From Isoetes taiwanensis (Eukaryota > Streptophyta > Lycopodiopsida > Isoetales > Isoetaceae), in contig JAJEKV010000026.1 in the NCBI GenBank assembly GCA_021234155.1, forward strand, positions 2,604,001-2,668,000: a stretch of 64,000 nt of DNA, given 5' to 3'. Within the stretch, counting starts at the first letter, position 1, and the number at the start of each line of letters is the position of its first letter. The notes under the pieces are model-generated. The model was not told where the DNA came from. It worked only from the letters and a program-made list of their open reading frames with translations, and did no database searches. This document shows positions 47,025 through 59,313 of the stretch, piece by piece. A program made the position numbers and the translations under genes.

Positions 47025-47440
47025 TATGTTCAGAAGAGATCATCTGCCAATAGCAATCATGTCCACCCGGAATCTCCTTCATGTAATCATGATTTTGTTT
47101 TAAATCTTGGGTCAATGTCTTCCACTTTGCTAAACGTGCCTTGGCAGACCTCCGCATCATGTTGCAAACAAAAGTCTTCTATTTCTAACCATCCCAATTC
47201 TTTTCATTTGTGTTTCTCTCTGGTGCCATCAAATAAGATTCTCTCCTCATCATCCTTCTTTGCAGCTTGAAGCACCATCAATTCATGCATTGTCCAATGC
47301 GTAGCAGCATAGTGCCTTAATTCCACGGTTTGTGTAGCACGCTGCCCCTGAGACAAGGGCATTGCATCTTGTGAACCAGGCTACCCCCAATCCAAGCTTT
47401 AAGTTTCAAACAAAACATCCTCTTCACAATCTTGTAACAA
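47025..47440 (-). pseudogene. Degenerate trihelix transcription factor fragment
   Basis: Minus-strand translation from the ATG at 47362 gives MPLSQGQRATQTVELRHYAA, THWTMHELMVLQAAKKDDEE and then a stop at 47204-47206. It goes on with LGWLEIEDFCLQHD. A frameshift near 47160 leads into RRSAKARLAKWKTLTQDLKQ, NHDYMKEIPGGHDCYWQMIS. The order W..HE...L..AK..D.ER / W..IE.FC / RS..QCR.KW..L..D.K...DY / YWQM is that of the trihelix (GT/MYB-like) DNA-binding domain of plant transcription factors. Everything after YWQM is replaced by the Copia integrase at 47024. Probable further N-terminal sequence (DCEEDVLFET) lies up to about 47440. Pseudogene. Confidence 0.65.
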
Positions 47441-49685
47441 CTAAGTAAGGAATATGCAGATGTAATTAGTTAAAAATATTTTACAAATTTCTCACTTCAT
47501 CTGTGACTAACATATATAAAAGATTTTGTAAAATTTTGTTTTGGTGTGTTCTGGGAAATGTTGTTTTTATCGTTTGGAAAAAAAATAAAAATTCAAAAAA
47601 CATTGACAAGTCCATGAGTAATATATAAAATGTTAAATATAGCCCAAATCCCATAATACACCAAAACAATTTTTTTTTTTTTTTTTTTTTTTGTTTTGAT
47701 ACAAAACGCGGCAAATAAAACTGGGCCACCATAACATCATGTCTCAAAGTAAGGAATGAAAAAGGCCCAAAAAATAAACTGCCCAACCTACCTATCAATT
47801 AAACCTTTGAGTTCAGGAATTACATTACCCCCTGCAACAATCTGCTCGAGTCAGGCAGACTGCCTAGCTCATCTATGCATCCGCCGACATGCAAGCGGTT
47901 GTCCAATAAAAACTCCTAGTTGCTTTCGTCTTTGTGGGTTTTGAAATAATAAGGCCTTAAAAAGATAAATAAAAAAAGTTCTTAAAAAGTTTGTTACGTT
48001 TAATAGTAACAAGTTCTTAAAAAGATAAACCAATAAAATAATATAAGCCCTTAAAATAATTTTTTTGTTTCCCTTTTTATTTTTAGCTACAACTTTGCCT
48101 CTATATTTACTCAATGGTTCAACATATAAAAACAAGGTGCTGCGCACGGAGGGTTGCTCTCTGATAGCCCGAGAGTGTGTTTTCATGTTTCTTGTTATCG
48201 CTTCATTTTCATGGTTTTTGTTGGGTCATTTGATTTGTTGGGGTTATTAATGGTTTAAACAGGGGGTTTTGTTTTGTGCTTATGACTTGAGATCCCTGAC
48301 ATGAGATGTTTATTATTTTTTTGGCTGTGCTTTACATACCTTGAAGACAATTCCATGAAGAAAAGAGGTTTTAATAATAACTTGAGCTGCAAAATAACTT
48401 TTTCTATTGAAGTTAATAATCTGCACAAAGTTTAAGACTCAAAGGAAGCATTCTAGAATCTATTCGCTTCAAATGCTTCTAATGTATTTGGTTCACAGCC
48501 GTCATCTGTTCTGTTGACAGGATCATCCTTACCTTCACAAGCCATCGTTCTTGTTACATCCATGCGGTACTTTTGAGCTAATGAAACTAATTTTATCGAC
48601 GTGGCTTGGTTCAAGTGCTTCTAATGAGGAAGATTTTGCATGATGGAAATGAATATCGATTGTGTCCATGATGTCAAGGAAGTAATTATGCATCGGTATT
48701 TACTTGACAACCTTATAGCACTAACATTTACACCAACTTCAGTATCTGCGCAATTCAAGTTAACACTCAACTACTTATGCGTGGCAACGCTGTGCGCAAT
48801 TCGAGTTAACACTCGACTACTTATGCGCGGCATCGCCGAGCTTTGCATTGATTTGCCTTAGTCGCTTCAGATACAATAACCAAAGATTTATATTTTCGTT
48901 TTTCTTGCATTTAGTTTAATGCATTTGCCTGCATTATGTGTAATAACCATAGATTGTTTTGTGGTGCTTGAGGATCATACTAAAATTAGAGTTTGTGAGA
49001 GTCGTGCAACCATGAAGTTGAATGTATATACATATACGAGTGCAAGGCATTGCTTTTTCAATTACTGCATTATGATCTACAAGCTGCCTTACATCTACAT
49101 TCATATTCATATGCATATGTTACCTTTACAAGCATATGCATATATGTTACCATTAAGCTAAAAAATTTAGAATGCATCTCATGGATTTCTGAAATGTCAC
49201 AAAGGAGCATGGACATCTAATTTTAACCTCTAATAGTACAATTTTGAAACAACAGCAAAATGAAAGAGGAAAAATTACAAATGGGTTGATTGATTGGGGT
49301 TTAGTTCCTCAAATAATTGCAAAAAAGATTGTAAAAGAAGGAAGAAAAAGAAGATTCTATTGATAACATTTTCTTACAAAACATAACAGACTGAAAGCTA
49401 TACAACAAGTTCAACATACTAAAAGACATGTCGCATAGGCAGGTTTTATTGCTAATATTTTTTTCGAAAAAATTAGCAGACTCAATGCTATACAAATCGT
49501 CTTTAACCTTCGCTTCAAAAGCTCCATATTTATTGCTTAGCATCCTTTTATATTCAACTCTGACTGCAGTTACTATATCAGGGATATCATCTTACATGGT
49601 CGTCTTATGAATACATAATCATCTTACATGGTCAAATTTGAATGAGCAAGCACCCTGCTTGTCTCCGCCTTTTGCGGGTTTCCCT
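47441..49685. other. No gene recognised
   Basis: AT-rich. A poly-T run of about 24 at 47669-47692 suggests a minus-strand retroposon tail. A 46-bp tandem duplication occurs at 48747-48838 (separate entry). Other frames are short and unrecognised. Confidence 0.5.
48747..48838. repeat. Two-copy tandem repeat, unit 46 bp
   Basis: TGCGCAATTCAAGTTAACAC and TGCGCAATTCGAGTTAACAC start the two units at 48747 and 48793. Each continues with CTACTTATGCGNGGCANCGC. The unit contains the small palindrome GAGTTAACACTC. Confidence 0.8.
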
Positions 49686-49860
49686 AGCTTAACTGTGTAA
49701 ATTCCAACAGTGCATGCCCCTCTGGCAGGTTTTAGATGGTATCACTTGGTCTATAAACTCAGAAATCTTAGCTTAACTGTGTAAATATTAATGGTGAAGG
49801 CCCCTTTCGTAGGTTTTGCATCAATATAGATGGCATCCACTTGATCTATAAACTCAGGCG
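49686..49860. repeat. Two-copy tandem repeat, unit about 84-90 bp, exon-like
   Basis: AGCTTAACTGTGTAAATNNN starts the units at 49686 and 49770. Both end with TCTATAAACTCAG. The minus-strand reading of the second unit is open (EFIDQVDAIYIDAKPTKGAF, then IYTVKL). The first unit leads into LGKPAKGGDKQGACSFKFDH. It looks like a duplicated exon of an unidentified protein, now broken. Confidence 0.6.
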
Positions 49861-51091
49861 ATATAATTACGTCATCTACATGCTATTACCAACGCCACGA
49901 GGGAAGCAAGTGGACTTCGCTGAATCTGACCACTTGTGTCGTTCATTATAAATCACCATATTATGTATCAAGCAAGTTCCAGGAAATAACGTCTATATTC
50001 TGTCACATGGGCATTTTCTTTTATATCTTCTGGAGTTCTTGATGTACCTGTTTCACAAGAATAAAGATGGAGGATTCAAGATTGGATCAGAGCTGGCATC
50101 ATTAAGATGTACTTCATTTTTTATTCAGGCATTAGAGTTCCCCATTGATGGAACATCTCTTAACGTGGAGAATTTTACAATGTCCATGTAGAGCTCCAAA
50201 TTAAGAAGCTCCTGCTGTTATCTCTTTCTTGGTATACTTGGACTACTACACTACCCCCATATCCTTTGAAGATGCTCTGATTTGGGAGATCTTCCTAAAC
50301 ACTGATTCCCATGAAGAGCCTGTAAACTCCCAAGTTTCAGTAATCACCATTACAATTTCTGTCATCTACATTGATAAAACTCAAACATCGCATCTAAGCA
50401 AAATTGCTTTTCTCACAGCAAATTTGAGACAATGGATTCAAACAATCAAATTCTTATTGATATGCAACCCAAATCTACTGATCTGGGGCCACTGGTTTGT
50501 ATGAGAAATGCTGGAGCGGGGGTCTATACCACACCAATACAGATCTGGAATAATGATGCAACTACAAGGCAACCATTGCAGAGATGGCAAGGGTTCCAAA
50601 GATCAAGAATAGGGGTTTCAGCAGAATTCTTACTCTGTTCTGCACTAGAAGGCGGAGGCGGAGGTCTGTAATTACAAAATCTATCTATCTATCTAATTTT
50701 TGCAACCGGGCCAAAATTACCAAAAGCAGGATCAGAACTAGAAACACACTGCGCCGCTGTTGCAAAGGATGAATCCGAGCTTTTCCAGACTGCAGAATTA
50801 TCCGATGCTTTCAAATTAATGCCCCCATTGTCAGAAATTGCTGCATAAGCTGCTTCCTGCATGTTAGTATTCCATTTTATGACGGAAGCAACCAAGATCT
50901 GCAAATTCCCTGTACAATTAAGCAACAGAGTAATTTTTGCCCTCAGATTTGCCGATATGTTTTGTGCAAAAAAAAACCTTAAATTGCCTTCACTCCTTGA
51001 GATCAGTGGAATTTAATATGAATCGACAACATAACTAGCAGAAAATATAACTATGTTATTCATGCATGCAACAAAACCCTACAACTGTTAC
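49861..51091. other. No intact gene; gene remnants
   Basis: Minus-strand pieces include EFTGSSWESVFRKISQIRAS (about 50265-50325) and, at 50689-50925, AVWKSSDSSFATAAQCVSSS. The latter could be from the Ser-rich middle of a GATA26-like protein but lies out of order relative to the exons at 51092-51846. The 100-bp duplicated block at 50863-50962 is within this stretch. Confidence 0.35.
50863..50962. repeat. 100-bp duplicated block, copy 1
   Basis: Almost identical (about two mismatches visible) to 52050-52149, in direct orientation, about 1.19 kb apart. It begins GTTAGTATTCCATTTTATGA and ends CAGATTTGCCGATATGTTT. The copies flank the GATA26-like exons. Confidence 0.9.
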
Positions 51092-51846
51092 CTTTGTGGA
51101 CAGTTTGCTCTATCAGCTGTAGACACAATGTTTAGCAGTTGCTCTTGTTCATGCTCACTAAGAAGGCTGGTGAATGTATCATAATTAATCAAATCCTGCC
51201 ATAACAATGGAATTATTAAGCCCGAAAATTACAGGCTACTTGTCTACAGCATAGTCAAAGGACTCCAAACCTACTTTCATCTCCACAAAGGGAAGAGGAG
51301 AGCGGAAATTCTGAAGAACATCTTGATGTTTGTAAGGGAAGTTCTTACTGGAAATTAGAAGTGTGACATGCACAAGAGACATTGTTCAGATTATTTGGAA
51401 CCAAAAATTGAAAAGGAAAACCAAGGTAAGTGAACTAACAGTGGCACATTCTTAGCATTTGCATTGTCAAAAGGCATCCCACCAGCTTCTGGGTGCTTCA
51501 TAACTTGCTTTGTTTTTTCCTTCCCTCGTGATGACATGCGCCGGACTCCATACGCTTCATACTCTTTATTATCAAAATGATGTGAAGTTGCTTCTGACTC
51601 TGATTCCAGTTGCCTGATCAAGACACTTCCCAGGCCAATCTCTACTGCCATTAGTGGAGGCTTACAATCCATAAGTAGACCATCACTAGATGGACATGTC
51701 ACAGATGAGACCTCTGGCTCTTCAAATGCTATCAGATTTCGTGTTATTTTTTCTGATGAAGCACGAGCCCTGAACATAGATGTGCATTTGCGAGAAGGAA
51801 CAAGTGTCTCCATGAAGGGTGCAGTCATCCATCCGTGTTGCAAAGC
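51092..51846 (-). pseudogene. GATA26/27-like gene, C-terminal exons only
   Basis: Three minus-strand exons splice in frame: 51846-51440, 51347-51275 and 51195-51092. Exon 1 encodes ETLVPSRKCTSMFRARASSE, KITRNLIAF and PPLMAVEIGLGSVLIRQLES. The latter two parallel the 'SSVEKLTKDLY' and 'VSVEIGHGSVLIRHP' blocks of plant GATA26/27-type factors. Exons 2 and 3 encode LQNFRSPLPFVEMK and DLINYDTFTSLLSEHEQEQL, the start of their ASXH/DEUBAD domain. The N-terminal class-specific GATA zinc finger (CxxCG...LWR.GP...LCNACG) was not found upstream on this strand within the window, and the final DEUBAD exon was not found. It is probably a partial duplicate, though the open frames and clean splice sites mean a transcribed gene with unseen exons cannot be excluded. 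Confidence 0.6.
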
Positions 51847-52049
51847 CTGCAACGCATTTGAATGAAAACATTTTTTGATCAAACAACTCAAACCAAATCT
51901 GAGCTAAATACGAGTGAGGTTTTCAAGGGTTACACACCATCTTGGCAAGAACAAGCGGCTGTAGTGCCGGAACTAAAGCTTGAAAAATGTAGGAGCATAC
52001 TTGAAGTTGGCAAAGGCAAGGAGGCAAGAATCGTGCAAATGGAAATACA

Positions 52050-52149
52050 GTTAGTATTCCATTTTATGACGGAAGCAACCAAGATCTGCAAATCCCCTGT
52101 AGAATTAAGCAACAGAGTAATTTTTGCCCTCAGATTTGCCGATATGTTT
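52050..52149. repeat. 100-bp duplicated block, copy 2
   Basis: Second copy of the block at 50863-50962. The minus-strand frame through it (NISANLRAKITLLLNSTGDL) is open and runs into both flanks, but the peptide is not recognisable. Confidence 0.9.
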
Positions 52150-52339
52150 ACCCAAGGTGAAGACCATGTAACCCTCGCAGTCTCACCGCTATCATCCTCG
52201 GTCTGAATCCAAGCATTTCCTACAGTTGCTACCAAGCTCCTTTTTGGCCATCTGCTGTTTCGATCCATACTATGAAAGCTCTGATTAAGCCTGCGACCGC
52301 CATAGCTGCGGGAGCAAGAAGTACCGGTTAGCCGGTTTC

Positions 52340-52510
52340 CCTAGGGGCTGACAAACAACGTAAGTGACCGAGAATTTACAGCCCATAATGAGTTTGAAGC
52401 AGTTATTGACATATTCTGGGTATATACTGGTATATACCTAGAATGTGCCACAAACCCACAATAAACAAGGGTTTGCCCCCCTAGGGCAACCCAAAAAATA
52501 TCCCTAATCT
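52340..52510. repeat. Dispersed repeat, copy 2 (GGGTTTGCCCC hairpin)
   Basis: Partner of 33481-33606. Shares GAGAATTTACAG, TATACCTAGAATGTGCCACA and GGGTTTGCCCCCCTAGGGC with the following AACCCAAAAA, in the same orientation. Confidence 0.65.
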
Positions 52511-54556
52511 TGGATAAACATTTCCCCACAGTACAAAAAACTTGTAAAGAACCAATTGCCAAGCGTAATTCAGATGAGAGAAATAATTGAATAATGAAAG
52601 AGAATTCTTTGTAGCCTAATTTGGGTTTTTGCTACATCAGGCTTATAGCAATATACAAAACTTTTATTTCTAAAATATCAAGCAATGTGAAATACAAGAA
52701 TAAAAGCAGAACCTCGAATACAAACCTTACCTGTTTTGCAGAGAAAGGCTTAAAACCATGCACTTGCTCAATAAAACTGAGGTTGCGATTGTTGCCTCTC
52801 GTGATGGAAGCAACAAGAAAAGTTCTCTGAAGATGAAATTGTGAAGAAATTTGCTGTCTCCAAATACATTTTGTATTGGCGCCAAATTCGTGGAGGAGAG
52901 CTATACCAAATCTTACCAAAAAGGATGGCATGTTGCTTGCTACACGGCAAAGCAAGGGGGCCATTTTGGGCGATTTCGACAATTCATAAGCTCTATAATT
53001 CATTTGAAATCAAAGTCTAAGGCCTTCTCATGTCAACAAAATTCAATGCCAGCAAATGAAATGGGAACATAGGAATCAGACCTGTAAGTTGCCACCTATC
53101 ACAGTTACCGGCATTTTTTTTGGCCTAATGGGGATACACCCTAATGCTGTAATTTGAACCTCCCGTTCATTACGTCTCACAACTTGCCTTGTAAGGCAAG
53201 GTGGGTATCATGATATCGTGAACTATGGAGAATTTATAAAAACTATAATGTAGGTTAATATACGTCTATACAAGAAGTTATGGGAGTTACGGACTCATTT
53301 TAGCATTTGGCAACAATTCTTTGTCTACTTGTTTGTGTGCAATTTAAAAAAAAACTCTCTTTGATTGCTATTTAAGGCAGGCATAGGATTGTATTTAACT
53401 CGCAATATAACTCTTTCACTTAATGTATTGTGGCGAGGAAAAATTGCTCTTTATGTTGACTAGCTTGTTGGATTTGTTTAGCCTATTAACTATCATGTTG
53501 GTGCCATGTATGCACCATATGGGCATAATGCTCTAGTCTCCCAGTTGGCCATTATGTTATGTGGAACAGAAACAAGAAGAGCATTCTTGTGCTGGCCTTG
53601 TTTCTGCTCCACGACAACGTCAATCCACAAAGAAGACACCGGATGCATTCTTGATTCGAATGGTTGCCACATGGCAATCAGGATTGAATGATATCTAAGA
53701 ATGTTGATCCACTTTCCTTGACGTGTAGATCATGCCTACGTAAAGGGCTCAATGGGCATGACAAGGCCTCTTCCTTCCTCTTTAGACAAAAGAGCTTTTG
53801 ATGATTATTTTGTCTCTCTCTCATGGCTCTTTTTCCAAGTTAGATTGATTGAACTGTAGTTTTGAGCATGGGGCAGAACATGGGCAGGTGCTCAACTGGC
53901 ATAAGCGGGGATGATGCACATGTGACTATCTTTGGGGTCAGGAAAGAAGCTCTATATGAGCCACTGGAAGAGTTTGTGGTACATGCTGCAACCTGCCATT
54001 GCATGGGGAGGACAAAAACAGTTTTGTTGCATAATAAAAAAGGAAGACACATTCCCACATGTTTGAAGCATTGGAATGTAAAAAAGCAAATGCTGAGAAT
54101 CTAGATATTTCAGTTAGATAAAGACCATAAAGTGTTACACGTCTAAGCAATGGAAACATAGACACCATTCAAAATGTAGCACCATAAGAAAAAAAAAAAA
54201 ATGGTGCCTTTATTGACTACCGGTTGCCCCCATGTCTCTTCAAAACAAGGCCGCCGTCCGATCTCGCTATAGCCCACTTGCCTTTTACACATGGACGGTT
54301 CTGATCTGGCCATCCCGATCCTAACTCTGTGCGTTTTAACCTTTTATGTTCTTTCTCCAGATTTCGTGCACATGGGATGAGTTATTTCCGTCGGCCCTCA
54401 GCAGCCCATTTCAATTGAAGCCCCCTTTGCTTGTATTTATCCTTGTAGGATCCATACCCAGATTCATCAAATTCATTTCCTTTGTGGCAGCAATGTGGAA
54501 ATATCATTTTCCTTGTCCAAAATCCTTCCGCATTTGATCCATTCTGATCAGGCACC
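52511..54556. other. No gene recognised; upstream region of PDAT
   Basis: Frames at 52632-53072 are open on both strands, but nothing is recognisable. The part next to the PDAT start (about 54210-54556) would contain its promoter and leader, but no specific element can be named with confidence. A poly-A run lies at 54188-54201. Confidence 0.4.
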
Positions 54557-57500
54557 ATGTTGAGAAGAAGACCCAATACGGGAACAGTGGAAGATTCGAA
54601 GCAAGAAATTCAGAATGATGAGAATGATGAGAAGCATGCAAAAAGCGACCTTGATGAATATGAAAAGACGAAGAAAACTGACAAGAAGGGGCAGATTACA
54701 AATCCGAAACCCGCTGTTTATCCCTTGAAGATTGAGAAAAGGCCAAAATGGCGCTGTTTGGATACATGCTGTTGGCTAATCGGTTACATGTGTGTGCTAT
54801 GGTGGCTCTTCCTTGTTCTGTATAATGCCTTGCCTTCATTGCCACAGTATGTGACTGAGGCTATAACGGGCCCCTTGCCAGATCCTCCTGGTGTGAAACT
54901 TGCCAAAGAGGGTCTAAAAGCTCACCATCCTATTGTTTTTGTGCCTGGTATAGTTACTGGTGGTATGGAGTTATGGGAAGGGCGCCCTTGTGCTGATGGC
55001 TTGTTCCGCAAAAGGCTTTGGGGCGGTACTTTTGGTGAAGTATATAAGAGGTTAGTGATCTCAATGAAATCACTTGCATAGAATTGCTTTTAGAAGTTTA
55101 TACATTATCATTTCATGTTGCATGTTGTTTTTTTAGATTGACACATCATTAAAAGTTGCATGTTGAAATTGCCAAGCAATCCAGTTAATAATAATCTGTA
55201 ATGAATCTCTTATCATAAAACTGACAGTCCAATTTATGAAGAGGAATTTAATTTCTGACTCATTCCTCATAGATAAGTTGAATTCATGAAGCGAAGAACG
55301 AAGAACGAAGGATGATGGTAAACCCTTAAACAAGAGAAGCTCTAAAATCTATAAACTTTTTGCTGTTAAACTGGACTGCATATAAGTTTGGTTCTTCTTA
55401 GTGCTGATACTTTTCCAGGTTTTCTTTAAGGATGCAAAGTGCAATGCTAAGTAATAATCCCTTGTGAATATTGTATATGGAATAGTTCTGATTCCAACGT
55501 AGCCAGAAAACCGTTATTATTCATGAGAAAAGGTGAACTAACCATGTCTAAACAAAGGATAAAATGGATTTTATATTTGTTTGAATATTGTGGCTATCAA
55601 ATTACATGACATTGGATCAGAACTTTTAAATCTATTTAGAAGATTCATTGGACATGGATTGGATTGCTGAAAATTATCCGTTTATTTGTCATCTTTTATG
55701 CACAAACAAATGATCTTGTCCATACTAGTGCAACTAGTCCTTTTTAACCAACGTTATTAAGACTTATTTTTATTTGGAACGTTATTTTGACAGACCTTTG
55801 TGCTGGTTGGAACACATGAGATTGTGTAATGAGACTGGTTTGGATCCCCCAGGCATCAGGGTCAGGCCTGTGTCAGGACTTGTAGCAGCTGATTATTTTG
55901 CACCTGGATACTTTGTATGGGCGGTGCTTATAGAAAACCTTGCTAGGATAGGCTATGAAGAGAAGTCAATGTATATGGCTTCTTATGACTGGCGCCTCTC
56001 GTTTCAAAATACAGAGGTATGCCTCGCCAATTTTATCTTCCCTTCAACCATATCTTTTGGCAAAAATTACATCCTTCATGAAATGTAGTTATGCTAAGTT
56101 TAAGATTAATATGGAGACTGACGTAACTTTCCTTTTGCAAATAGGTTCGGGATCAGACGTTAACTCGGCTTAAGAGTACAATAGAGATGTTAGTAAAAAC
56201 AAATGAGGGCAGGAAGGTTGTCGTCATTCCGCATTCTATGGGAGCACTTTACTTTATGCATTTCATGAAATGGGTCGAGGCACCTTCTCCAATGGGAGGT
56301 GGAGGAGGTCCTGGATGGGTTGCAAAGCACCTAAGAGCAATTATGAACATTGGTGGACCAATGCTTGGAGTTCCAAAGGCTTTTGCAGGACTCTTTTCTG
56401 CTGAAGCCAAGGACATTGCTGTTGCAAGGTAAAGTCATGTTCCAAACATATTTGATGCATTGGCGTGTTATCAGAAAGAAGCCTACTGTAATCACATGCA
56501 AGCTGCCCTTTGTGCTTTCATTGACTTTTGAAGGCTCTAGCTATCAATTCTCTCCTTTTCCAATCAATACCCTCTTTTCATCCATGCCTTTTCATAGCAT
56601 TCGGCTGTTTACAGAGATATGCCATCAAAAACATATACAGGAAAGATGGTCTGAGATCAAACTACAGACATCTTTCTACAACTTATATCAGTTTCAAGCA
56701 TTTGTCCTTGGATGACTAGGTAACCTGAATTTGATCTTCTAATCTTTTCCATAGGAACATAATGTCTCATACAAAGAACTTTGGAAATACTAGATAACAT
56801 TCTTAAGCAGGCAATTGGAAAAAGGAGAAAGACAGGCATTGGATGGAAGCCCCAATGCTGAAGGGCGAGTGGGAAGGATTAGTTTATTCATTTACGACAT
56901 GCTTTTTCCCTTGAATGTGCAAGGCTGGGCATATTATTTGGTCATTTTGACATAAAAACTTTATCTACAGCATCTATAAACATATGATGTAGGATCATCT
57001 ATAAACATATGATGTAGGATATCACTATGCTGATTGACTCTGAAAAGACTTGCAGCTTTCTATACACTATCAAAAATAACCATTAATGATAGAACATGGT
57101 CTCATCCATGATGTCTCAAAATAGTACCACCATGGGAAAAGAACTGCAGGCCACACCATTAGTTGTAGGTGAGATGCTAGTCTTCTGAATAGCTCCCATA
57201 TATATAAGGTTTGAGAGACAAATTTCTTGTTCTCGATCTCCATTCTGTATGACCAATGGAGAACCTGCAAATGCTGCTAGTTTGTCATTTCATTAATCAC
57301 GCTGCCTACTCTTTTCTGGAAATGTTATTCTTAACACCTTCTTCCTAGGCTTATCTGCTGCATTTACATCTTCTGTTGTCCTCTCCTTAACAATGTCCTA
57401 TTAAATTGGTGGCTGCTTTCTTGTCAACTCTAAAAGCCATCTTTTCAGTTTGGAGATCATAGGAGACAGTGAACGTTGACAATTAGGAAGAAGGCCTGCA

Positions 57501-58859
57501 TTGTTGCACTGTTCTCTTCTAGTGCTTGTTTAGTACTTATTCGTGAATCTGTTGTTTATAACTTGCAGGGCAATTGCTCCAGGGGTAATGGATTCGGAGT
57601 TATTTGGGCTTCAAACCTTGCAGCATATCATGTCTGTCACTCGGAGTTGGGATGCGACTATGTCTATGCTACCAAAAGGAGGAGAGGTAATTTGGGGAAA
57701 TATTGACATGTCACCAGAGGAGGGATTTGATTGTTCGGCCAAGAAGGCCAAAAATGGAGATAAGGAAGGTTGTATTGCATCAGTAACAGACACTACAGAT
57801 GGCAAACAACTGGGACCTCATGGAAAGCCCTTGGGACATTATGGGAGACTAGTTTCATTTGGAAAAGAAGCTCTCCAAATGCCATCTTCTGGTTTGGTTG
57901 ACAACAGCATTAAGGTGATAAGATTGTAGTGTGCTTAGAAATGACAAGTTTAATTTGCTACGATTTTATAAACACTTTCATTATGCTTAACTTCTAACTT
58001 GTGATATTGGCTCAGCTTCGTGATTTAGAAAAAACTAAAAGTACACCTTTAAGGGAGAATGCATCATGCGGAGAATGCTGGACAGAATATCAAGATATGA
58101 CATGGGAGAGTGTGCAGGCTGTAGCAGAGGGGAAAGTTTATACAGCCAAAACTATTATTGATCTCCTAAGATTTGTTGCTCCTAGAATGATGAAACGGGC
58201 TGATGCGAACTGGGGATATGGAATTGCTGACGAGCTTGACGATCCAAAGTATCAGCACTTTAAATACTGGTCAAATCCACTTGAGACCACGTAAGTCGAT
58301 AGAATGATGTACAATGTCTTGAACTCAAATAACCTACAATGTCTTGAACTCAAATAACCTTTTCCTTGTATGCAGGCTACCAGATGCTCCTGATTTAGAA
58401 GTATACTGCATGTATGGAGTTGGCATTCTTACAGAGCGGTCATATATTTATAAGCTAGCTTCTCATAATGATACGTGTTATATACCATTCCGGATTGATT
58501 CTTCTGCTGATGGGGATTCAGAGGGTTGCTTGAAGGGTGGGGTCCATTTTATTGATGGAGATGAGACTGTACCTGCATTGAGTGCAGGTTTCATGTGTGC
58601 AAAAGGATGGCGTGGAAAGACAAGATTCAATCCAAGCAATGCTCACACCTTTGTTCGAGAATTCGACCACGCTCCGCCTGCAAATCTTCTAGAAGGTCGT
58701 GGCACCCAAAGTGGAAGCCATGTGGATATTATGGGAAACTTTGCTTTGATAGAGGATATACTTAGAGTAGCAGCAGGAGCACGAGGTGAAGATATTGGAG
58801 GTGACAAGATCGTTTCAAATCTCATGAAATGGTCAGAGCGTATTGATTTGGAGCTTTAA
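54557..58859 (+). CDS. PDAT1: Phospholipid:diacylglycerol acyltransferase (PDAT), six exons
   Basis: Exons 54557-55050, 55794-56016, 56145-56428, 57569-57914, 58016-58290 and 58376-58859 join in frame to 701 codons, all with GT...AG introns. PDAT moves an acyl group from the sn-2 position of a phospholipid to diacylglycerol, making triacylglycerol at the ER without acyl-CoA. A charged cytosolic N-terminus (1-65) is followed by one membrane anchor at about 69-91 (CCWLIGYMCVLWWLFLVLYN). Then comes the LCAT-like lumenal domain: PIVFVPGIVTGGMELWEG, lid-region ADGLFRKRLWGGTFGEVYK, and nucleophile Ser near residue 270 in VIPHSMGALYF. The catalytic Asp lies in FIDGDETVPALSAG and the His in GTQSGSHVDIMGNFALIE. 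Length and all motifs match plant PDAT1 (about 670 aa). The gene appears intact. It converges on the ELM2 gene with about 450 bp between stop codons. Confidence 0.95.
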
Positions 58860-59313
58860 TTTATTTGAAGTGTAACTATATAAGAAATTAGGAATAAAAT
58901 TCAATTATTTCTGTTGCACTTGCAATCATGTACAAGACTCATTTTGGTGGTTGTTTTATGACAACGTGCTAACAGAACAATTTACATGATCCACTCCGGA
59001 CACATTTAGGCTTATAAAACGAAGGGATTCATAAAACGAAGGGTTATAAAACGAAGGGATTTTTGTATTCCATCGTTATTTCATATAGACAGGCAAAAAT
59101 ATCTTTGCTTCTTGCATCTTGCAGCTTCCGTTGAAGTATGCTACAAATTAAAGAACAGGTGGGGACTCATCCTTTTTATTGTACATTATTAATTCCCCAG
59201 ATATATTTACAAATTGCTATAGATGGATGACTACATTTGCAAAGATCCATCCAAGAATCGGGAAAAACTTCCTCTGAGGCCAATACTTCTACTTCTAGTC
59301 AGTTGCATGCTAA
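58860..59313. other. Intergenic region between convergent genes
   Basis: Holds the 3' UTRs of PDAT (plus) and the ELM2 gene (minus). A small repeat of ATAAAACGAAGGG occurs three times at 59015-59060. AATAAA-like signals such as GGAATAAAATTC (58890) could serve PDAT polyadenylation. Confidence 0.6.
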
